From Lolium rigidum (taxonomy: Eukaryota > Streptophyta > Magnoliopsida > Poales > Poaceae), in assembly GCF_022539505.1 (NCBI RefSeq), contig NC_061514.1:40102869-40166868 (forward strand): a DNA stretch of 64,000 nucleotides, read 5' to 3'. Made by a program: the position numbers and the translations under genes. Positions within the stretch are counted from its first letter, which is position 1. Each line of letters starts with the position of its first letter. Under the pieces are notes generated by a model, which made no database searches, had not been told where the DNA came from, and saw only the letters and a list, made by a program, of their open reading frames with translations. Shown piece by piece: positions 34,901 to 45,964 of the stretch.

Positions 34901-37900
34901 AGAAAAGGGTGTTAAGGTTAGACATAGAAGTTTGAACCTGGAAGCACAGTTGAGAGCACAAACCATGTGTTTCTACTCATTAACTCTATCCATTATTTTC
35001 TGAAATCTTGCAAAGAAAATACGGCTACTGGGTACTCATCACCAAGTTGGCGTCTTTTTCTTTCTTTTCAGCGTGCAATGTTTCTATGTTATCAGATCTC
35101 TCTTTATTTTTTATAATATCGTTTTCTGTGTGGGTAGGCACTACTGCATTCTGTTCCAGTTGGCCGAATGATCGTTCTTGATCTGTATGCTGAAGTTAAA
35201 CCAGTATGGATCAATTCTGATCAGTTCTATGGTGTCCCCTACATCTGGAAAGTCATCTATCCATTCTCGTCAAGGAACCATCTTGTTTCCTTTTTCTATT
35301 TGTGACAAGGGAATTGGTGATATCCTTTCTTCAGGTGCATGCTTCATAATTTTGCTGCGGATTTCGAAATGTATGGTGTCTTGGATGCTGTTGCTTCTGG
35401 GCCTATTGATGCTCGACTAAGTGAAAACTCCACAATGGTCTACATCATTAGCTTAATCAATTGTTACTGCTACTGAACTAGCAAATATTCCATCTTCTGA
35501 ATATTTTACTTCAAACACCATTTGTTTTAGGTTGGAGTTGGCATGTCTATGGAAGGTATCGAGCAAAATCCTATTGTTTATGACCTAATGTCAGAAATGG
35601 CTTTTCATCACAGACAAGTGGATCTTCAGGTGAAATTTCATAAACCATTCAAGAAGAGCTTTATATGCAATAAATGTATTTGTCTTCTTTTTAACATGGT
35701 GGTTGCAATGCAAAACATCATTTGGTTTCTTAGATAGATTGCATATTTTGAGTCCAGTTTTTTCAATACGTTTTCTGTTTGATGTATGCTTCGAAATTAG
35801 CCAGTTCTTCAGATTAGCCTGTGGTGTGTTTACTACTTCACTTTGTAACAAATGTGGCGTGCTATTTGTTGTGCAGTAATCTAATTTTTGCCTTCAGAGG
35901 TACCTAATGGGTGTAATCACTTTCTAGCTTGATCAGATTTCCACTGTTTCCAGGTGTGGGTTGAGACATATCCAACAAGAAGATATGGGAAATCCGTTGT
36001 GGGGTTGCAAGATGCTTGGCGAATTTTGCACCGAACTCTATATAACTGTACAGACGGCAAAAATGTAAGTTATTATATGTGCCATATGTAGCCATTGTAC
36101 CATCTATCCATTTTCATCCAGTGTAAGTATATACTAGGAATGGAAGATTGTGTGAAGTACAAAATTATACATTTCTGATAGCTATACTACTGTTAACAAA
36201 CTGGACCCTTTGCATCCTTTTACACTGTTCCGTGTTGTACAGATGTTCTTGGCATTTTTTCTACCTTTTGCTAATACTAGTAAACATCATTTTACTTTTG
36301 TGATTTTGTAAAGCTTTGGCTGCATTTTCTACTGTTATTTTTCTCATAAATTTTGTTATTGTAACAGGACAAAAACCGGGATGTGATAGTGGCATTTCCA
36401 GATGTTGAACCTTTTGTTATTCAAACAAGCACTGCCAGTATTTCTTCTGCACTGTCATCAAAGAATTATGTAGTAAAGGATGCATCCAATGATGCATATG
36501 AACAACCACATATATGGTATGATACCAAGGCCGTTATACATGCCCTAGAGCTTTTCCTTCAATATGGAGATGAGGTATCTGACAGTAGCACCTTCAGGTG
36601 AGGACACAAGTGCTCATATTGCTGAATTTATGGCATAGGATAGTACTGTTTTGGATAGTGTTTGAGTATTATGATATTGCAGCCTAGTTTTATTTAATTA
36701 TTATTATGAGAGTGCAAGATAAGTATGTCATTTCCAAGCTCGAAAAACTTTTGTCATCTTCCATGGGCTTTATGCCAAACTGCTAATGCTAACTACTCTG
36801 AATGGCTGTAGTTAAAAACCTCAAGAACTTTTTCCAACTCTATTTTCTTCTGGCGTTTCACAATCTTTGATGGTGTAGCATTTTTTACTCCTTTATAGAA
36901 TTGCTTTTTCCTGAACTCTTGATATCAACTTATTGCTTTCTATTCAGCTTAACTAATTTGAATTGGCACTAAAACATGATCTGCTTGTGATTCTGAAATG
37001 CAATTTATTGCACAAAGCTATTTTTTCGGAATTGACGAGTCAATCTTACATGGATTTAAGTTAATTCAATCTTACATGGATTTAACAGGTATGACCTCGT
37101 GGATTTAACTCGTCAGGCTCTGGCCAAATATGCCAACCAAATATTTCTAAGGATCATCCAAGGCTACAAATCAAACAGCATAAGCCAAGTGACCACCCTG
37201 TGCGAGTTATTCCTAGATCTTGTTAATGATCTTGACATGCTGCTAGCCTCTCATGAGGGATTTCTGCTTGGGCCTTGGTTGGGAAGTGCCAAGGGCCTTG
37301 CACGAGACCAAGAACAAGAGATACAGGTAATACCTTTTTGTTCAACATTTTTAGTACTGGATGGTTTCATTCTTACCTGCTTGATGGTGACCGAGACAAA
37401 ACGAGTTAAAATGGTAAACCCGTCCTGATCTAGATCATTATGAGCACTAGGCCACTAAGTATAAGCTTTGATCTTGTAATGCTGTGTTATCTTATTCGCA
37501 TATACAAACCTTAACTTTTCAAAAGCTCATGTATTATTGCTCATTGCTGACACATTACTGCTTTCAAACGGGTGCAGTATGAATGGAATGCTAGAACACA
37601 AATTACAATGTGGTTTGACAACACCGAAACAAAAGCAAGTTTGCTACGTGATTACGGTGAGGCACATAACATCCATTCGCTTCTTACAGTTTCGCCGTAT
37701 TTATTTATAACAAGTTCTGTTGCAGCAAACAAGTACTGGAGTGGCTTGCTGCAAGACTACTATGGACCAAGAGCTGCCATCTACTTCAAGTACCTGATAT
37801 TGAGCCTGGAGAAGAACAAACCTTTTGCATTGGAAGAATGGAGGAGGGAGTGGATTAGGCTCACCAACAACTGGCAGAGCGATAGGAAGGTCTTCCCGAC

Positions 37901-38009
37901 CACAGCCACTGGAGATGCCCTAAGCATCTCTAGGTCGCTGGTCATTAAGTACTTGAGCAATGCTGATTCACTTCAGACGGATGGCTCTTTCCGGATGTCC
38001 GCAAGCTAA
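28998..38009 (+). CDS. NAGLU: Alpha-N-acetylglucosaminidase (GH89), 19 exons
   Basis: The enzyme removes terminal alpha-N-acetylglucosamine from glycans; plant homologues are secretory/vacuolar. Exons: 28998-29222, 29780-29856, 30450-30661, 31293-31414, 31952-32037, 32600-32694, 32778-32859, 33459-33565, 33988-34018, 34106-34223, 34462-34509, 35138-35247, 35335-35437, 35531-35629, 35954-36064, 36368-36597, 37089-37326, 37578-37656, 37726-38009. They sum to 2,457 nt, an uninterrupted 818-residue frame, close to the roughly 806 of Arabidopsis. A signal peptide covers about residues 1-25 ([19 protein letters not shown]). Catalytic acids by comparison with human E316/E446 are E351 (CDTFDEN) and E480 ([10 protein letters not shown]). 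Oddities: the Asn usual before the first catalytic Glu is Asp (D350), and intron 12 (35248-35334) starts GA instead of GT. All other introns are GT-AG. The gene converges with PGDH. Confidence 0.95.
29399..29664. mobile_element. Stowaway-like MITE remnant in NAGLU intron 1
   Basis: The right end reads CGTGGACGGATGGAGTA, the inverse of the common TACTCCCTCCGTCC Stowaway end, with TA at 29665-29666. AAGTTTGAC / GTCAAACTT-type interior is present. The left end is degenerate; its limit is set at a TA near 29397. Confidence 0.65.
32451..32592 (+). repeat. Direct duplication at the 3' end of NAGLU intron 5
   Basis: CTTCTTTTGT(A/G)AGACTAG ... TAGACAAGATATTGTG and TCTGATAGCATGAT occur twice, about 90 bases apart. 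The second copy runs directly into the splice acceptor TTTTTCAG of exon 6; the first continues ATACATTGG and lacks an acceptor. Confidence 0.85.
35248..35334 (+). other. Non-canonical GA-AG intron in NAGLU
   Basis: Homology and frame place the exon end after TACATCTG (35247) and the next exon at GTGCATGC (35335). The intron starts GAAAGTC, which differs from a consensus GTAAGTC donor only at +2. Using the nearest GT (35252) would add four bases and shift the frame. Confidence 0.8.
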
Positions 38010-38642
38010 GCTCTGTGTGAGAAGAATATGCAAAAAAAACTAGTTGGAGTACCCTTTAAAGACTAGCTTGTTCGGTTAGTAATATAATTGCAGGCTAAAA
38101 CATACCGCTAGTTCCTGATTGTGCTTGGTTTGGCTGATCTGTAATCATAGAAGCTAGGGATAAATTACCATCCCTGTTGTAAGAGAGCTCAGTCCTATAT
38201 TTCTGTTGAATGAATTTGGTTCTTGTAGAAATTGGAACAGATCGACAATCCTGATGTGCAGCAGTACAGGTGGCATGGCCTTTGCCCTTTGGGCACATTC
38301 ATCAGACATTGCTAACCCTCGATCCTCAGTGCCACATGGCACCTAGCAGGCAGCAAACAACAGATCTAGAACAGCACAGGCATATACTATCATCACGTTC
38401 ACATTAAGAATTAAGCAGAGAAGCATTGACACCAAACTATTATTAATAGCATCATGTTCAGCCAGAAGATGGATGGGCAGAAATGCTGAACCAAACCCAA
38501 CAGAAGAGTACCACCAACAAAACATGCACGAAAGAAACCTTATTCCAACAACACGGACCTGTCCTCTAGAACCCTGATTAAACGCCTAGCTACATCAAAA
38601 TTGCACAACCATGTTTGCAACTCCAAACATACACATACGCGC
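38010..38642. other. Shared 3' region of convergent NAGLU and PGDH
   Basis: 633 bases between the two stop codons, without an ORF of its own. They must hold both 3' UTRs and polyadenylation sites. Overlapping antisense 3' ends are possible but cannot be read from sequence. Confidence 0.7.
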
Positions 38643-41272
38643 CTAGAGCTTGAGGAAGACAAACTCTTCGATTGCGGGGATTTCCCCAATCTTGGTCAGC
38701 GTGGCCTTGCTGGGCTCCTCATCAACACCAATCGCCATGACAGCACGCTTGCGAGGAGCGATCCTCCCAACGCTCATGAAGCTAACATTGACATTCTCCT
38801 CACCCAAGACGCTTCCAACTGAACCGATCATACCAGGCTGGTCGACCTGCCTGCAGAGGATCAGGCTGCCTTCCATGCTCACATCCACCTCGAATGCTCC
38901 CACCTTTGTTAGGTGAGGCACACCATCCTTCACCTTCCCCTCTACTGTGATCTCTCCAGACTCAGATATCGCACTGGGGAACTTGGATTCTACATGGGCT
39001 ATCTGAACCTGAATGTAATCAAGAGGTGTCTCAGGTGAGCCATCCATCAAGATTCTCTCCTCGCTAATGCGAATGCCCCTCTGCTTTGCGGTGAAGTCAG
39101 CATTGACCAGGTTGACAAAGGCATCGGAGATTGGTTCAATCACACCCTTGGTGATCATTGCACGGAGAAGTCTCGTGTCAAGATCATCAGGTGCCCTTGC
39201 AGATGCATAGGTAACCTTCACAGACTTGATACCGCCACCACCAGCAACTAGCTGGACAGCGAGGCGCCCAAGTTTCTCAGCAAGCACAACGAAGGGTGCA
39301 AGCTCTGACAGCACCTGCATGAAACACAATGATATAAGATAGATTCAAGTGTCACAAGGAAAAATTTGGAGTCAACAAGAGATCAATAATACCTCAGCAG
39401 GAACCATTGGTGCATTGACAGCAGAAGCTGCAAGCTCGCCTTTCAAAGCTCCAGTGACAGCTTCAGCAATTTCAATGGCCACTCCTTCCTAAGGAATCCA
39501 AGATGTTCAGCATTTCGGGAGCTTGGATAATAGAAACTGGATGCAATCATGACAGTATTTCCGAACAATGCGGCATACCTGCGCTTCCACTGTGCTGGCA
39601 CCAAGATGTGGTGTCACGGTAACATTCTCGTGCAGCACCAGCTTGCTGTCTGCTGCTGGAGGCTCTTTAGTGAACACATCAAGAGCAGCCTAGCATATAG
39701 ATACAAAAATATAAGTACCACTTAGAAAAACAAAACTGCTAATAGTTGTTGTGAACATAGTAAAGGGCGAGATAGGAAAGGGAAGAGAACCAAACAGACC
39801 TGTGCGACTATTCCTGCATCAAGAGCCCTGACTAGAGCATCTTCATCAATCACACCACCACGTGCAACATTGATAATCCGAACACCCTTCTTCATCTTAG
39901 CAAAGGCTTCATCGTTGAGCATCTTGTCTGTTGCAGGGGTAAGGGGCATATGCAATGAGATGAAGTCAGCGGTTGTCATGGCCTCCTCCATGCTCACTAG
40001 CTCAACTCCAATTGCACGAGCACGGTCAGCAGAAGCATATGGATCATGGGCGATCACATGCATCCCTAGACCTTTAGCACGGCGTGCAACCTCTGAGCCG
40101 ACCTTTCCAAACCCAAGGATGGCGAGAGTTTTGCCAACAAGGGATACACCTACGTACTTGTTGCGCGCCCATTTACCTGCACAAGAGTCAAGCCAGCAAA
40201 TGAGTAGAAAGAAGACAATCAGTAGATAAACATGAGCGACAATTCATACAAAAAATTGTGTCTATTTGCCCAAATACAAAATGCAGACTAATAAGACTGG
40301 TGAGAAGATTGCTCCTACAACGTGTTACAACTTTGACAAGTTAAGTTGTAATTCAGAAGACTGAATGTAGTATCTGCTGTTTCTATTTGTGAATAGGACG
40401 GTCAAACTATTGTTTGAAAGGGAGGATACAGAAACAATTCTCAACAGTGACCCATTTGCACAAGTTCAGATCAGGATCTAGCCCGATGTATTCTTTTTAA
40501 ATTAAACACACAAAGAAGGTATTAATTTATAATGGACAAGCATAACTAGCGTTATTTCTTCTGCAAGTATCCTTTAAAGAGTTTGGGCATCTAAGAAAAT
40601 ATAAGACTTATTAACAACAGACCAGACATGACCGCACGTCTGCACGAAACAGAGCAAGTCTTAGTGCAGGATTCAGATCGTAGGCAGTGTGTGCTCACCA
40701 GCCTTGAGCGACGCGTCGGCCTGTGCGATGTTCCTGGCCATGCCGCAGAGCAGCGCGATCCCGTGCTCGGCGGCCGCGACGGTGTTGGCGGTGGGCGCGT
40801 TGACGACGAGGCAGCCGTGCTCGGTGGCGGCGGCGAGATCGACGTTGTCGATCCCGACCCCCGCGCGGCCGACGACGCGGAGCCTGCCGGCGGAGGCCTC
40901 GAAGACGTCGCGGCCGACCTTGGTCCCGGAGCGCACGATGAGGGCGTCGCAGAGCGAGATCTTGGCGCGGAGCTCCTCGGGCGAGAGGCCGTAGGAGCAG
41001 TCGACGTTGGCGAACTCCCGCAGCAGCGCGAGCCCCGCGGCGCCGAGCTTCTCGGCGACGAGCACCGTGGGCTTGCCCTCGACGGCGACCGCGGCGGAGG
41101 CGGGCGGGGACGCGGTGGCGGCCGCGGCGGGGGCGGCGCAGATGCGGGTGGTGGTGCGGGCGCGGATGGGGAGGCGGAGCGCGGAGGGGGCGAGGGCGGC
41201 GGCGGCGCGGCGGTGGGTGGAGGCGGGGAGGAGGAGGCGGTGGTGGGTGGTGGTTGGGGAGGGCGCCGCCAT
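38643..41272 (-). CDS. PGDH: D-3-phosphoglycerate dehydrogenase, plastid, 5 exons
   Basis: Catalyses NAD-dependent oxidation of 3-phosphoglycerate to 3-phosphohydroxypyruvate, the first step of the plastid phosphorylated serine pathway. Exons on the minus strand: 41272-40699, 40176-39800, 39689-39579, 39488-39393, 39314-38643. They total 1,830 nt, 609 residues, with GT-AG introns; Arabidopsis isoforms are about 590-625. Residues 1 to about 62 are Ala/Ser/Arg-rich, a likely transit peptide; catalytic homology starts at [23 protein letters not shown], the NAD-binding G213-F-G215-K-V-G218, Arg297 in NVARGG and His345 in TPHLGAST are all present. The C-terminal part contains the ASB and ACT regulatory domains ([19 protein letters not shown] to the end). 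The start is the ATG at 41272 in GCCGCCATGG context; an upstream in-frame ATG at 41401 would spoil the transit peptide and lies upstream of the TATA box. Confidence 0.97.
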
Positions 41273-41353
41273 GGTGGGGTTTGGGGTTTTGGGGGAGAGG
41301 GGAGGAGTGCTGTGGTGGTTTGGTGGAGTTGGTGTGCGCCGCTCTTGTGCTGC

Positions 41354-41359
41354 TTTATA
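41354..41359 (-). promoter_or_regulatory. TATA box of PGDH
   Basis: On the minus strand CGCTATAAAGC lies about 85 bases upstream of the ATG, a normal position for a short 5' UTR. Confidence 0.65.
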
Positions 41360-41399
41360 GCGAGGTAGACGCACGAGAGAGTGGGGAATAGGTGCGGAC

Positions 41400-41649
41400 A
41401 CGGGAAGCCACCTACCTAGGTAGGTTGGAGAGGCAAAGTGGCAAACTGCATCTCCTCTCCTCTAGGCTCCGGGGTTGAACCGCAATTGCCAATGTACTGT
41501 ATTTATATTTGCCAAAGGATATAATCTGTTTTTCAAGTTTTCAGAAACATATCATCTGCTACTTCTATACAGATCTTTAACTCCAATTTCGAGACCTTTA
41601 ATTTGTAAACCCCTCATGAGCAACTTGCGCTATGCATTCTTTGGAGACA
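41400..41649. other. PGDH upstream sequence, no gene seen
   Basis: Ordinary AT-rich DNA with no recognisable element. Confidence 0.4.
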
Positions 41650-42520
41650 ACTTCTGGAAGCAGTCTTTTGTCCCGTTTTATAAATAAAAACCAACCAAAC
41701 CATATAAAGTAGGAGATCAAGTCTCAAGTCACAGGAGAGAAAACAAGGAACTACTGGGGCCACAGCACAAACATACCTAAGGTAAAACCAAAAGAAAATC
41801 AAGCGCGACGCCCCACAAAGGATGGGTAATTGGACGGAGAAGAAAGATGGCGTGCCACCTCCATCAGGTGTTGAAGCATGGCATTCAGTCGCTCCCCGGT
41901 CCCGTTTTTTACACAACGGATATCACTACTGCAGGGTCAGGAATTTGCAACCTTTTCAATGGCCATCTTATTGTGGATAGTCTATAGGGTCCAAGAAATG
42001 GCGGCAAACACTAGCCGAAAGAGTCGTCTCTTCTTTTCCGTGCTATTCGCCCGTTTCTCTAGGAACTTGCCGAGGACCTGGGCCTACAAGTCAGGACCAA
42101 AGCCTCATGGACAAAGTTCCATAGGAACCTGGACACGGGACAAGTGAACACTATGTGCGTTCTCGACTCAGAGATCCCATATAATGGACATAACCCGTTC
42201 CTAGGCCCATGTCGTTTAGCCACCTCAACCCCTAAAGGTAGGTGATCTCAAAGTAGCTGCCAAATGAAGATCTTGGTATTCATCAGGGGTAAAGAAGCTT
42301 TACATAACGGAGCTATCCAAGGTAGGATGGGCCCTCTAAATAGGGTACGGTATGTCAAGCTAACGGAGAAGGTCCGGCTGCGATCGAAGGGTTGGTGGGG
42401 GGCTTCTAGCTCGGTCGACGAACCGTAGTGGATACCACTGAACCGAGAAAACCGGTGTATACTATACATAGCTTGGATTGTAACTATCTTATTTTCGTTC
42501 ACATTGCAAATGGTCATTAA
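41650..42520 (-). pseudogene. LINE ORF2 C-terminal fragment (zf-RVT region), degenerate
   Basis: On the minus strand near 42340-42090 the peptide reads LCKASLPLMNTKIFIWQLL, then VAKRHGPRNGLCPLYG, ESRTHIVFTCPVSRFLW. This is the zinc-binding region that follows the reverse transcriptase in plant LINEs. Several stops follow (near 42255, 42060, 41985 and 41915). The remainder is 3' untranslated-like sequence running to about 41650. Confidence 0.75.
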
Positions 42521-42692
42521 GTTATATAATTTTGCATGGACAAGTCTCTGCTCAGCATATTTTTTTTAAATGCAATTTTCCTTCAATTTTAAAAACAGGA
42601 TTCGAATGCACGAAGTCCTAAAAGTTGGCCTCACACACTAGAGTCGACACGAAAGCCAGTTTGCGGCGGCAACAAACTCAAAAAAAGGATTA
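42521..42692. other. Unassigned spacer
   Basis: AT-rich; nothing recognised. Confidence 0.4.
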
Positions 42693-43281
42693 GGGGTCTG
42701 TTTGGTAGCATGTGGACCTCTTTTTTTGCATGGGCTGGTACGAAAAACGGGCCGTTTGGTTTCCTAGACTCTCCCCGCGTTGTTGCACGAACCGGGCTTT
42801 AAAGCACCTCCGGGCCAGGCCCCGGAGGAATGCCCAAAATGGCCGTTGCTTCGGAGCCTGGCCCGTTGTCTTCAGATGGTTGCACGCATCGGGAAGGGAG
42901 ATGGAAACGCCACGTCCCTTCAGGAACACGCGCCATAACTAGCCTCACCACCCCCTCTCCTTCCTCTCACTCGCCTCTTCACTCTCACCCCCCCCCCCAA
43001 ACTGCCACATCACCGGGGCGGTTTCTCTACTGCCGATAAATCCGCCGCACCGTCGCAAGGAGGAGCAGCGGGACCGGAGGAGGAGACGACGGCGAGAACC
43101 ACCGCGACCTTGGCCGCAACCTGCACCGAGTTCTTGACCTGCATCTCGAGTTCGGGAGCTACCTTGACCTCGTCCTGAACAATGGAGGTAAGCTCCTATT
43201 CTCTTATCTTCATCGTTGTTCTGCGACAACACACCGTGCTTCACCATTTGTTACAACATGCAGATTAGATCTGCTAGGTTT
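42693..43281 (+). mobile_element. Possible PIF/Harbinger-type element end, truncated by the LTR array
   Basis: GGGGTCTGTTTGGTAGCATG follows a TTA (42690-42692), the style of grass Harbinger termini and their 3-bp target. The interior has a short GC-rich segment ending AATGGAGGTAAGCTCC, which resembles an exon-donor boundary. No transposase domain is readable and the other end is missing. Confidence 0.35.
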
Positions 43282-44873
43282 TGATACATCTCCAACGTAT
43301 CTATAATTTCTTATGTTCCATGCTAGTTTTATGACAATACCTACATGTTTTGTTCACACTTTATGATGTTTTGACGCATTTTCCGGCACTAACCTATTAA
43401 CAAGATGCTGAAGCGCCAGTTCCTGTTTTCTGCTGTTTTTGGTTTCAGAAATCCTACAAAGGAAATATTCTCGGAATTGGACGAAATCAATGCCCAGGAT
43501 CTTATTTTTCCACAGAGCTTCCAGAAGACCGAAGAGCATACGAGGTGGGGCGACGAGGCGCCCAGACCACAGGGCCGTGCGGCCAGGGTGGGGCCCGCGC
43601 CGCCCTATGGTGTGGGGCCCTCGTGCCTCCACCGACTCTGCCCTTCCGCCTACTTAAACTCTCTGTCGCGAAAACCCTATTACCGAGAGCCACGATATGG
43701 AAAAAAGTTCCAGAGACGCCGCCGCCGCCAATCCCATCTCGGGGGATTCAGGAGATCGCCTCCGGCACCCTGCCGGAGAGGGGAATCATCAACGGAGGGC
43801 TCTACATCACCATGCCCGCCTCCGGATTGATGTGTGAGTAGTTCATCCTTGGACTATGGGTCCATAGCAGTAGCTAGATGGTTGTCTTCTCCTCTTGTGC
43901 TATCATGTTTAGATCTTGTGAGCTGCCTAACATGATCAAGATCATCTATTTGTAATACTACATGTTGTGTTTGGTGGGATCCGATGAATATGGAATACTA
44001 TGTCAAGTTGATTATTGATCTATCATATATGTGTTGTTTATGTTCTTGCACGCTCTCCGTTGCTAGTAGAGGCTCTGGCCAAGTTGATACTTGTAACTCC
44101 AAGAGGGGGTATTTATGCTCGATAGTGGGTTCATGCCTCCATTGAATGCGGGACAAGTGACGAAAGTTCTAAGGTTGTGGATGTGCTCGTTGCCACTAGG
44201 GATAAAACATCAATGCTTTGTCTAAGGATATTTGTGTTGATTACATTACGCACCATACTTAATGCAATTGTCCGTTGTTTGCAACTTAATACTCGGAAGG
44301 GGTGCGGATGCTAACCCGAAGGTGGACTTTTTAGGCATAGATGCATGTTGGATGGCGGTCTATGTTCTTTGTCGTAATGCCCTGATTAAATCTCATAGTG
44401 ATCATCATGATATGTATATGAATCTTTATTTGTTAATTGCCCACCTGTAATTTGTTCACCCAGCATGCTATTTATCTTATTGGAGAGACACCACTAGTGA
44501 ACTGTGGACCCTGGTCCATTCTTTTACATCTGAAATACAATCTACTGCAATCATTGTTCTCTGTTGTTCTTCGCAAACAAACATCATTCTCCACACCATA
44601 CGTTTAATCCTTTGTTTTCAGCAAGCCGGTGAGATTGACAACCTCACTCGTTAAGTTGGGGCAAAGTATCGTGATTGTGTTGTGCAGGTTCCACGTTGGC
44701 GCCGGAATCACTGGTGTTGCGCCGCACTACACTCCTCCACCAACAACCTTCACGTGGACTTCATCTCCTACTGGTTCGATAACCTTGGTTTCTTACTGAG
44801 GGAAAACTTGCTGCTGTACGCATCACACCTTCATCTTGGGGTTCCCAACGGACGTGTGCTTCATGCGTTATCA
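43282..44873 (+). repeat. LTR 1 of the Gypsy array (uninterrupted form)
   Basis: Begins TGATACATCTCCAACGTATC and ends GCGTTATCA. At 44110 it continues without interruption (GGGGGTATTTATGCTCG), unlike LTRs 2 and 3. Confidence 0.85.
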
Positions 44874-44884
44874 AGCTCTTTTTC

Positions 44885-44902
44885 TAGCGCCGTTGCCGGG
44901 GA
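44885..44902 (+). promoter_or_regulatory. Primer binding site, Asp-tRNA type, copy 1
   Basis: TAGCGCCGTTGCCGGGGA, one mismatch from TGGCGCCGTTGCCGGGGA. Confidence 0.75.
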
Positions 44903-45115
44903 GATAAGACACGCTGCAAGGGGAGTCTCTCACATCCAATCTCTTTACTTTGTTTATTGTCTTGCTTTACTTTATTTTATTTTCTGTCTTGTTTTGCTTT
45001 ATATCAAAAACACACAAAAAATTAGTTGATTTACTTTACTTTATTTTCTGTCTTGCTTTCTCTATATCAAAAACACACAAAAATTAGTTACTTGCATTTA
45101 CTTTATTTTGATATC

Positions 45116-45907
45116 ATGACTAGTTCTGTAGCTGTTACTCTATCACCTGAGGAATCGATCTTTACTTTTAAACAAGGCGGTGAGGAGAGTTTTAAAGAAT
45201 CTTGGTCTAGAATCTTTGATTCTTATAGTAAAACTGAACCTAAAATGCCTCTAAGTTTGCTTCTTAGTAACTTTTATTTTGGGCTTATTCTTCGCTATAG
45301 ATATGCCTTGGATGCTGTAGTGGGAGGAGATTTCCTTCACTGTGATGGGGATCAACCTTTTAATGCCATAAAAAAAATGGTTACATCATCCAGCTCAGCT
45401 AATAATTTTGATTCATTTCTTGCTAGCATTCATAATAGATTAAACACTCTCGAAACAAATATATCTTGTTTAAAAGAAGGGTTCAACCAGATCCGCGAAT
45501 ATTATGATTATGTTCCATTAAGCTTTGAACCTTCAATGTGGGTGCCTACTATTAAATTTACCATTTGTGGTGAAATTTTTTATGCCCGCTGTGATATTAT
45601 GTCTGAGTTTTGCCTTATGCCTAAAAGTATTCATGAATCTTTGGCACTTTGGGAACTTACTGAAGGAGGAGAAGAAATAACTCTTACTGTTAACTCTGTT
45701 ATAATTCCTAAGGGAATAGCTGAAGGCGTGTTCACAACCTTTCTTGGAAGAACGGTATCCACTGATTATCTCGTTGTTGAATGTGTAGGGACAGGACAAA
45801 TCACACTTGGAAGATCCTCGCTCGAAACTCGTGGGAGCAATTATAGATGTGGGGAAAGGCACTCTAAATTTTACCTCTACACCCGGATGCGGTCATATAT
45901 TTCCTAA
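45116..45907 (+). pseudogene. Gag/retropepsin-like ORF of the Gypsy element, copy 1 (frameshifted near its end)
   Basis: The ATG at 45116 gives MTSSVAVTLSPEESIFTFK. The N-terminal half looks like a short Gag (SWSRIFDSYSKTEPKMPLSL). The C-terminal half aligns by pattern with degenerate retropepsins of Athila-type elements (ARCDIMSEFCLMPKSIHESL in place of the usual CDxGASxxxxP). The frame shifts near 45820-45830 and ends in an unrelated tail at 45907. In copy 2 the corresponding part reads LVGAIIDVGKGTL. No RT follows. Such short ORFs may help packaging by a partner element; this is inference. Confidence 0.7.
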
Positions 45908-45964
45908 ACTAAAGAGTAAGAAGGGTAGGCGCAAAGCCCCTGGTAAGAATGTTAATGCTTCTTC

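Noticed and set aside
40628..41368. Long GC-rich plus-strand ORFs opposite PGDH exon 1
   Set aside because: They are antisense shadows of a GC-rich coding exon with Gly-rich low-complexity translation.
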